10,315 bases of DNA from an uncultured Collinsella sp. (lineage in GTDB: Bacteria > Actinomycetota > Coriobacteriia > Coriobacteriales > Coriobacteriaceae). The notes beneath the pieces are model-generated. The model did not search any database. It saw only the letters and a list, made by a program, of their open reading frames with translations, and was not told where the DNA came from. The position numbers and the translations under genes were made by a program. Positions 6,065 through 10,315 of this stretch are shown one piece after another. Position 1 is the stretch's first letter. The number at the start of each line of letters is the position of its first letter. The stretch spans positions 1 through 10,315 of the forward strand of contig URNC01000069.1 in assembly GCA_900549065.1 (NCBI GenBank), in the 5' to 3' direction.

Positions 6065-6784
6065 ATGAAGGGCTTTGTTGCCGAGGAGTCATTTTGGGAG
6101 CTGTTTCCGCAGGCGGCGGTCGGCGTCGTGGTCGTAAAGGGCATGAAGCCCGCGGCTCAGATTCCCCAGGAGGACGTGGATGCGATCGCCGCGCTGCTCG
6201 ACCGTGCCAATATCGATGCGGAGCGCCACCTGACAAGCGATACCATCAGCGAGAACGCGCCGGTCAAGGCTTGGCGTGACGCGTACCGGCTGTTCAAGAC
6301 TAAAAAGGGCGCCCGCTGCTCGATCGAGAACTTGCTCAAGCGCGTGCTCAAGGGCAAGCCGGTGGGCCACATTACGCCCGCGGTGGACATCTACAACACG
6401 GTGTCGCTGACCTACGCGCTGCCCGTGGGAGGCGAGGATTTACATGCGATTGAGGGAGACCTTCGCTTGAAGGTGACCGACGGTGGCGATGCGTTCTTGC
6501 CGCTTGGCGAGGAGGCGGACGATCCGACGCTGCCTGGTGAGCTTGCCTATATCGACGATGCAGGCGCCGTGTGCCGCTGCTGGAACTGGCGCGACGGCGT
6601 TCGAACGGCCCTGTCCGACGATTCGGCCGATGCGTTCCTGGCGATTGAGTGTGTAGAGCCCGAGCGGATGGGGGACTGCCAGGCCGCGATCGATCGCTTA
6701 GCCGAGCTGCTCGAGCGGTATTTGGGAGCGACGGTTGTCGTTAAGACGATTGTGACCCGCGACAATCCCTGCGTGGAGCTGTAG
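6065..6784 (+). CDS. B3/4 (PheRS beta-like) tRNA-binding domain protein
   Basis: This 239-residue cytosolic protein consists essentially of a B3/B4 domain, the fold that forms the editing site of the phenylalanyl-tRNA synthetase beta subunit, where mischarged Tyr-tRNAPhe is hydrolysed. Diagnostic stretches are WRDAYRLFKTKKGARCSIENLL (70-91), VDIYNTVSLTYALPVGGEDL (107-126) and CRCWNWRDG later in the domain. Stand-alone members of this family (COG3382-like) are widespread; a free-standing editing or tRNA-quality role is plausible but not established for most. I choose the ATG at 6065 because AAGGGAG lies 5 nt upstream; the ATG at 6050 has no ribosome binding site. The gene is preceded by a terminator-like leader and followed by the second copy of the dispersed hairpin. 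Confidence 0.88.
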   Translation: MKGFVAEESFWELFPQAAVGVVVVKGMKPAAQIPQEDVDAIAALLDRANIDAERHLTSDTISENAPVKAWRDAYRLFKTKKGARCSIENLLKRVLKGKPVGHITPAVDIYNTVSLTYALPVGGEDLHAIEGDLRLKVTDGGDAFLPLGEEADDPTLPGELAYIDDAGAVCRCWNWRDGVRTALSDDSADAFLAIECVEPERMGDCQAAIDRLAELLERYLGATVVVKTIVTRDNPCVEL

Positions 6785-6810
6785 CGGCGCCTAGAACCTA
6801 TTGATGCCCC

Positions 6811-6849
6811 AAACCACCACAAAGGTGCCTGTCCCCTTTGTGGTGGTTT
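6811..6849 (+). repeat. GGGACAGGCACC hairpin, copy 2 (inverted), terminator-like, after the B3/4 gene
   Basis: A 15-bp perfect stem (6811-6825 with 6835-6849) has loop tgcctgtcc, the exact reverse complement of the loop of copy 1, so this copy is inserted in the opposite sense. A T run follows on the plus strand (through 6851). It lies 26 nt after the B3/4 stop and can serve as its terminator. Confidence 0.85.
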
Positions 6850-6954
6850 TTATGTTGATGGGTTAACAATTGGGATATTTGGGTACGGGGGTTCGGACAT
6901 GCGGCTAAGATGTTTACCCGTTAGCATCATGCAAGCGAAAGGCGGTCGTCTCCC

Positions 6955-7404
6955 ATGCAGCAGAACGACGAGACACGTTTCGAGGATTTTGTCGGACTGA
7001 TTAGCGGGCTCTACAAGGAGATTCAGCGTATCAAGACGTCCGAGGGCGCAAGGCTGGGCCTTAAGGGCTCCGACGTCATGTGCCTGTACTACCTGGAGCG
7101 CAGCAAGGACGGCATGACCGGCGCCGACCTGGCTCGCGTGGCCGGCGTGACGCGTGCTGCCGTTTCGCGCACGCTGGCGCACCTGGAGGAGGGCGGCTTT
7201 GTCGAGGTTGATGACTCGGGCGATGCTGCCGTCAAGTACCGCGCACCGGTTCGCCTGACCACGCTGGGTGGCGAGAGCATGAACGAGGCCGACCGTATCA
7301 TCCACGACGTGCTCGACACCACCGGTAAGGCCATGGGCGTGGAGCAGCGCGAGCAGATGTATGCGTCGCTGCGTACGATTCTCAACACCCTGCGCGAGAT
7401 CTAA
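6955..7404 (+). CDS. MarR-family transcriptional regulator
   Basis: A 149-residue winged-helix DNA-binding protein, expected to act as a dimer. An N-terminal helix (about 8-27) and a C-terminal helical pair (about 110-148) form the dimerisation part. The wHTH spans about 36-108: helix GADLARVAGV (56-65), recognition helix TRAAVSRTLAHLEEGGFV (66-83), then the wing with DDSGDAAVKYRAPVRLT. MarR proteins often bind their own promoter region and respond to small lipophilic or phenolic ligands; the ligand here is unknown. The ribosome binding site is weak (AAAGGCGGT, 8-12 nt before the ATG). Imperfect inverted words GCTAA (6904-6908) and TTAGC (6921-6925) upstream could be part of an autoregulatory site. 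degV follows 119 bp downstream with no visible terminator between, so co-transcription is possible. Confidence 0.85.
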   Translation: MQQNDETRFEDFVGLISGLYKEIQRIKTSEGARLGLKGSDVMCLYYLERSKDGMTGADLARVAGVTRAAVSRTLAHLEEGGFVEVDDSGDAAVKYRAPVRLTTLGGESMNEADRIIHDVLDTTGKAMGVEQREQMYASLRTILNTLREI

Positions 7405-7523
7405 GGCCGCCAAGGCATTTGCTTCCCATTAACAACTGCATAGTCCCGTTTGAGCGCGTATACCGTGCCGGGGCAATGCTGTCTAAATTCCCCGCGCGAG
7501 ACCTGCGCAAGAAAGGATTTGTT

Positions 7524-8378
7524 ATGTCCGTTCGCATTATTACCGATTCCGCAAGCGATATGTCGCCGGCGGAGCACCCCGCCCTGCGTGTTCTGCCGCT
7601 GTCCGTTACCTTTGGCACCGAAGTGTATATGGATGGCGTCGACATCGATCACCAGCGCTTTTACGAGATGCTCGTGGAGCGCGATGAGCTGCCCAAGACC
7701 GGCCAGGTCAACCCGTACGCGTTTTCGCAGGCTATTGCCGAGGCGCGTGAGGCCGGCGACGAGGCTGTGATTATTACCGTGGGCGCCAAGCTTTCGGGCA
7801 CCAATCAGAGTGCCCGTACTGCACTTGCCGAAGCGCCGGGCGGCGACGTGTTCGTGGTAGACAGCAATAACGTAACCCTGGGCGAGCGTGTCCTGGTCGA
7901 GTATGCCCTGCGCCTGGTGGACGAGGGGTGTGGAGCTGCCCAGATCGCGGCGGCTGTCGAGGCCGTGCGCGACCGTGTGGTCGTCATCGGTCTGCTCGAG
8001 ACGCTGGAGTACTTGGTGCGCGGCGGTCGCCTGTCTGCTGCGGCCGGCGCTGTGGGCACGCTGCTCAACGTAAAGCCCGTTGTGGCCGCCGAGGACGGCC
8101 TGATCGTGCAGCTGGGCAAGGCGCGCGGTTCCAAGAACGGCCGCAACCTGCTCAACCAGAAGGTCGAAAAGGCGGGCGGTATCGACTTTTCCATGCCGCT
8201 GGCGCTCGGCTATACGGGCCTTTCGGATGCGGTGCTCAAGAAGTACATCGAGGACAGCGCCGCGCTGTGGGCTGGACACACCGAGCGCGAGCTGCCCATC
8301 CACACCATTGGCGCCACCATCGGCACTCACGTGGGCCCCGGTGCCGTAGCCGTAGCCTTCTTCCGCCCCGCCAACTAA
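7524..8378 (+). CDS. DegV family fatty-acid-binding protein (FakB-like)
   Basis: A 284-residue two-domain cytosolic protein of normal family length. DegV/FakB proteins hold one fatty acid and, where a FakA kinase exists, present it for phosphorylation and entry into phospholipid. Visible family marks are the N-terminal RIITDSASDM (4-13), the KTGQVN segment (58-63, where many members have TSQPS), SGTNQSA (91-97), the EYLVRGGRLSAAAGAVGTLL block that packs around the lipid, and the C-terminal IGATIGTHVGPGAVAVAF. The start is the ATG at 7524, with GAAAGGA 6 nt upstream; an in-frame upstream ATG at 7419 lacks a site. No fakA is in the window. The MarR gene upstream might sense a lipid, which is inference. 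Confidence 0.92.
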   Translation: MSVRIITDSASDMSPAEHPALRVLPLSVTFGTEVYMDGVDIDHQRFYEMLVERDELPKTGQVNPYAFSQAIAEAREAGDEAVIITVGAKLSGTNQSARTALAEAPGGDVFVVDSNNVTLGERVLVEYALRLVDEGCGAAQIAAAVEAVRDRVVVIGLLETLEYLVRGGRLSAAAGAVGTLLNVKPVVAAEDGLIVQLGKARGSKNGRNLLNQKVEKAGGIDFSMPLALGYTGLSDAVLKKYIEDSAALWAGHTERELPIHTIGATIGTHVGPGAVAVAFFRPAN

Positions 8379-8392
8379 ACGACCTGCCATAT

Positions 8393-8427
8393 ACCACCAC
8401 AAAGGGGACAGGCACCTTTGTGGTGGT
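8393..8427 (+). repeat. GGGACAGGCACC hairpin, copy 3, after degV
   Basis: A 13-bp perfect stem (8393-8405 with 8415-8427) has loop ggacaggca, the same sense as copy 1. The stem is shorter because the outer AAA/TTT pairs are lost, so the T tail is poor (TTTA). It lies 14 nt after the degV stop and 31 nt before the next start codon, so it may only partly stop readthrough into the alkyltransferase gene. Confidence 0.82.
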
Positions 8428-8458
8428 TTATGCTGGTTTCGGTTGAAAGGAGCATGCG

Positions 8459-8779
8459 ATGGCGTCTGAGGGCTTTTTTGGGCGGGTGTACGAGGTGGTC
8501 GAGCAGATTCCCGAGGGGATGGTTGCCACCTACGGTCAGGTGGCGCTGCTTGCCGGTCGTCCGCGGAGCGCACGCTATGTGGGCTATGCGCTGCACAGCA
8601 ATCCGCGCCCTGGTCAGATTCCCTGTCATCGTGTGGTGTTTGCCGATGGCCGTATTTGCGAGGGCTTTGCGTTTGGCGGCCCCGATGCCCAGCGTGAGCT
8701 CTTAATGGGGGAGGGCGTGACGTTTACCGATCCCATGCACGTCGACTTGGCCGCCTGTCGCTGGCCAGTAGGGCTCTAG
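8459..8779 (+). CDS. MGMT-family alkyltransferase-like protein retaining the active-site Cys
   Basis: A 106-residue protein corresponding only to the C-terminal DNA-binding/active-site domain of O6-alkylguanine-DNA alkyltransferase. The helix-turn-helix region includes PEGMVATYGQVALLAG (18-33) with Y25, and RSARYVGYAL (36-45) with the likely base-flipping R39. The active-site motif is IPCHRVV with C56. Short members of this size (YbaZ/Atl1-type, COG3695) often replace that Cys with Trp and act as lesion sensors for nucleotide excision repair. Here the Cys is kept, so direct transfer of the alkyl group is possible. The ATG at 8459 has AAAGGAG 6 nt upstream. The flanking hairpin repeats (8393-8427 and 8796-8836) suggest a single-gene transcript. 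Catalytic activity versus sensor role is unresolved. Confidence 0.87.
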   Translation: MASEGFFGRVYEVVEQIPEGMVATYGQVALLAGRPRSARYVGYALHSNPRPGQIPCHRVVFADGRICEGFAFGGPDAQRELLMGEGVTFTDPMHVDLAACRWPVGL

Positions 8780-8795
8780 CGGCTCTACCGTGGCC

Positions 8796-8836
8796 AAAAC
8801 CACCACAAAGGTGCCTGTCCCCTTTGTGGTGGTTTT
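8796..8836 (+). repeat. GGGACAGGCACC hairpin, copy 4 (inverted), terminator-like, after the alkyltransferase gene
   Basis: A 16-bp perfect stem (8796-8811 with 8821-8836) has loop tgcctgtcc, the same sense as copy 2. It ends in TTTT and lies 16 nt after the stop codon. Stem and loop are identical to copy 1 read from the other strand. Confidence 0.85.
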
Positions 8837-9109
8837 CCGTTGCAGGTTTACCCGAGCTAACTTATGGAGAAGGTATGGCGGTGCATATTGACGCCAGAAA
8901 GTAAACCACGGCGAACTATATTGGTTTCAGCAACGGAGCAGGCAATAGGCGATGAAAAAGCCTGCCCTGTTGAGTTTGATTCGCATTCCTCCCCTCTGTG
9001 CGATTCAACGGTGTACTTCGGGAACGGGCCCGCTGGCAACTTTCTGCCGGCGGGCCCGTTCCCGTTTATCGGGGGAGTGCAATGGGTAGATCCGAGCCGG
9101 TCGGGCACC
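8837..9109 (+). other. intergenic region with a candidate small RNA and a micro-ORF
   Basis: No conventional gene is visible here between the convergent alkyltransferase and trpS genes. The stretch holds a micro-ORF of nine codons (8875-8904, MAVHIDARK) with GGAGAAGG just upstream; inverted words GCAGGC and GCCTGC near 8939-8966; and an imperfect hairpin pairing GTTGA and CGCA (about 8969-8987) with TGCG and TCAAC (about 8999-9009), whose loop carries CCTCCCC. It ends in the 20-bp terminator-like hairpin at 9019-9064. No good promoter was found, though TATATT near 8917 is a -10-like word. Confidence 0.4.
9019..9064 (+). terminator. 20-bp GC-rich hairpin, intrinsic terminator
   Basis: Arms 9019-9038 and 9045-9064 pair over 20 bp with only one G-U wobble, closing a 6-nt loop (actttc), and are followed by TTTAT. 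The stem includes the GGGCCC words and is much stronger than needed for an ordinary stop. It lies 240 nt after the alkyltransferase stop, behind another terminator-like hairpin, so it probably ends a separate RNA starting in 8837-9000. The tail is short, so efficiency is uncertain. Confidence 0.65.
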
Positions 9110-9137
9110 AAAAAAGGCGGACGCCGTAGCGCCCGCC
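9110..9137 (-). terminator. trpS intrinsic terminator
   Basis: On the minus strand a 9-bp stem, GGCGGGCGC with GCGTCCGCC (one G-U), closes a UACG tetraloop and is followed by six U's. It begins 35 nt after the trpS stop codon. This is a textbook intrinsic terminator. Confidence 0.85.
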
Positions 9138-9172
9138 CTATAGCAATCGAAAGCTCAAGCCAGCAGATCGGT

Positions 9173-10222
9173 CTAGTACACCATGCCCATGGCGTCCCGA
9201 ACCTCGGCCAGGGTCTGCTCGGCGATCTCGTTGGCACGACGGTTGCCCTCGTGCAGCACGTCCCTCACGTAGTCCAGATCGTTCTCATAGCGCTGGCGAC
9301 GCTCGCGGATCGGTGCGAAGTATTCGTTGACGGCTTCGGTCACGTACTTCTTGAGCTGGCCGGAGCCGCCCATGCCAATCTCCTCGGCAATCTCGACCTC
9401 GGATCGGCCGGTGCAGATGGCTGCCGTGGAAAGCAGGCCGGACACGCCGGGGCGGTTCTCGGGGTCGAACGTGATCATGCGCTCGGAGTCGGTCTGGCTC
9501 TTCTTGATGCGCTTGGCCGTCTCCTCGGCGGTCATCGAGATATTGATGGCGTTGCCGTAGCTCTTGCTCATCTTGCGACCGTCTAGGCCGGGCAGCAGCG
9601 GGGTCTCTGACAGCAGCGCGTCGACTTCGGGGAACACCTTGCCGTAGCGGTTGTTAAAGCGGCGGGCGATGGTGCGGGTGAGCTCGATGTGCGGCAGCTG
9701 GTCGCGACCGACCGGCACCACGTTGCCCTTGCAGAACAGGATGTCGCAGGCCTGGTGCACCGGGTAGGTGAGCAGAAGGCCGGTAAGCTCATGGCCCGAG
9801 GCCTCCATCTCGGCCTTGACGGTGGGGTTGCGTGCCAGCTCGGCCTCGGACACCAGCGACAGGAACGGCAGCATGAGCTGGTTGGCGGCGGGCACGGCGG
9901 AGTGCGCATAGATCATGGTCTTGTCGGGGTCGATACCGCAGGCAAGGTAGTCCATGACCATGTTGTACACGTTGTCCTGGATGTGCTCGGTGGTGTCGCG
10001 GTCGGTGATGACCTGGTAGTCGGCGATGAGCACGTTGGTCTTGGCGCCCATGTTCTGCAATTCAACGCGGCCCTTGAGGGTGCCAAAGTAGTGGCCCAGG
10101 TGCAGACGGCCGGTGGGGCGGTCACCGGTAAGCATGGTGAACTTCTCGGGCGTCTTTGCCAGGCCCTCGCGAATGGCGTTGCTCTTTTGCAACGCGACTT
10201 CGTAGCTGTTCTCGTTTGGCAT
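9173..10222 (-). CDS. trpS: tryptophanyl-tRNA synthetase
   Basis: This class Ic synthetase charges tRNATrp with tryptophan in the cytosol. The 349-residue product has the HIGH-type signature in LTGDRPTGRLHLGHYFG (31-47, HLGH at 41-44) and an exact KMSKS at 217-221 (GLDGRKMSKSYGNAI). The GDRPTG opening and the ARNPTVKAEM block place it in the divergent branch seen in streptococci and some Actinobacteria, rather than the E. coli/Geobacillus type (SGIQPSG...IGNYxG). I take the ATG at 10222 (MPNENSYEV), with AGGAG 5 nt upstream, over the in-frame ATG ten codons earlier, which lacks a site. A clear terminator follows. A TATCAT -10-like box at 10259-10254 lies 31 nt before the start, with no evident -35; no T-box leader is seen in the 93 upstream bases available. 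Confidence 0.96.
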   Translation of the reverse strand: MPNENSYEVALQKSNAIREGLAKTPEKFTMLTGDRPTGRLHLGHYFGTLKGRVELQNMGAKTNVLIADYQVITDRDTTEHIQDNVYNMVMDYLACGIDPDKTMIYAHSAVPAANQLMLPFLSLVSEAELARNPTVKAEMEASGHELTGLLLTYPVHQACDILFCKGNVVPVGRDQLPHIELTRTIARRFNNRYGKVFPEVDALLSETPLLPGLDGRKMSKSYGNAINISMTAEETAKRIKKSQTDSERMITFDPENRPGVSGLLSTAAICTGRSEVEIAEEIGMGGSGQLKKYVTEAVNEYFAPIRERRQRYENDLDYVRDVLHEGNRRANEIAEQTLAEVRDAMGMVY

Positions 10223-10253
10223 GATTGCTCCTAACGTATGTTCATGGGTCAAG

Positions 10254-10259
10254 ATGATA
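10254..10259 (-). promoter_or_regulatory. candidate -10 box of trpS
   Basis: TATCAT on the minus strand matches the -10 consensus in 5 of 6 positions and would give a leader of about 25 nt. The expected -35 region is GC-rich and does not match consensus. The rest of 10223-10315 shows no gene. Confidence 0.3.
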
Positions 10260-10315
10260 ACGCGTTTATTGGAGGGGCGGGGCGTAAGCAGGCGAGTGGC
10301 GGAAGAGTGGCGGCT

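Noticed and set aside
4005..6236. 743-codon open frame on the minus strand across pckA
   Set aside because: It is antisense to pckA, whose family motifs are unmistakable. Its translation is low-complexity and rich in Ala, Gly, His and Asp, and long antisense frames are common in GC-rich coding DNA.
7401..8573. 390-codon open frame on the minus strand across degV
   Set aside because: It is the mirror of degV and runs through the dispersed hairpin at 8393-8427; it has no recognisable domain.
5853..8836. CRISPR array
   Set aside because: Repeats are about 0.4-1.5 kb apart, alternate in orientation and are separated by genes; no cas genes are present.
8939..8990. Fluoride-type riboswitch, because of AGGCGATG near a GCC pair
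   Set aside because: The downstream conserved segment and pseudoknot partner are absent, and no crcB or transporter gene follows.
8864..9586. 240-codon plus-strand ORF from 8864
   Set aside because: It has no ribosome binding site, passes through two terminator-like hairpins and is antisense to trpS over its second half.

Overview
The window is about 10.3 kb of high-GC, gene-dense bacterial chromosome. The divergent GDRPTG-type TrpRS, the ATP-type PEP carboxykinase, AAAGGAG-type ribosome binding sites and many intergenic palindromes built around GGGAC/GTCCC suggest a gut Coriobacteriia lineage, most likely Collinsella. That assignment is inference from gene content and repeat style; no rRNA marker is present.

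Layout, left to right. (1) A K+ or Na+/H+ antiporter on the minus strand, cut by the left edge, faces away from a plus-strand PrpA-like metallophosphoesterase (1051-1890). (2) A convergent junction (1891-2207) holds three stacked palindromic elements, including an 18-bp perfect inverted repeat enclosing 87 bp. (3) A minus-strand Wzx-like flippase follows, probably starting at a TTG at 3788 and carrying a long charged N-terminal extension. (4) The divergent 378-bp region before pckA holds a dense cluster of nested palindromes and candidate pckA control sites. (5) A plus-strand run follows: pckA, a stand-alone B3/4 tRNA-synthetase-like domain protein, a MarR regulator, a DegV/FakB-like fatty-acid-binding protein and a short alkyltransferase-like protein. 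(6) trpS lies on the minus strand, convergent with that run.

The plus-strand genes are mostly separate units rather than one tight operon. Four copies of one hairpin (a CCACCACAAAGG stem with a ggacaggca loop) sit just 3' of pckA, the B3/4 gene, degV and the alkyltransferase gene, with the loop alternating in orientation. Three of the four end in a T run and look like recycled intrinsic terminators. The B3/4 gene has a leader with its own candidate promoter and a terminator-like hairpin, which suggests attenuation or a small RNA. MarR and DegV are 119 bp apart with no visible terminator between them and could be co-transcribed.

The functions are mainly housekeeping: gluconeogenesis and anaplerosis (pckA), tryptophan charging (trpS), possible tRNA quality control (B3/4), ion homeostasis, lipid and envelope export, and alkylation repair. 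The most unusual content is between genes: several palindrome families with different arms that share a GGGAC-containing core, plus two candidate structured RNAs.
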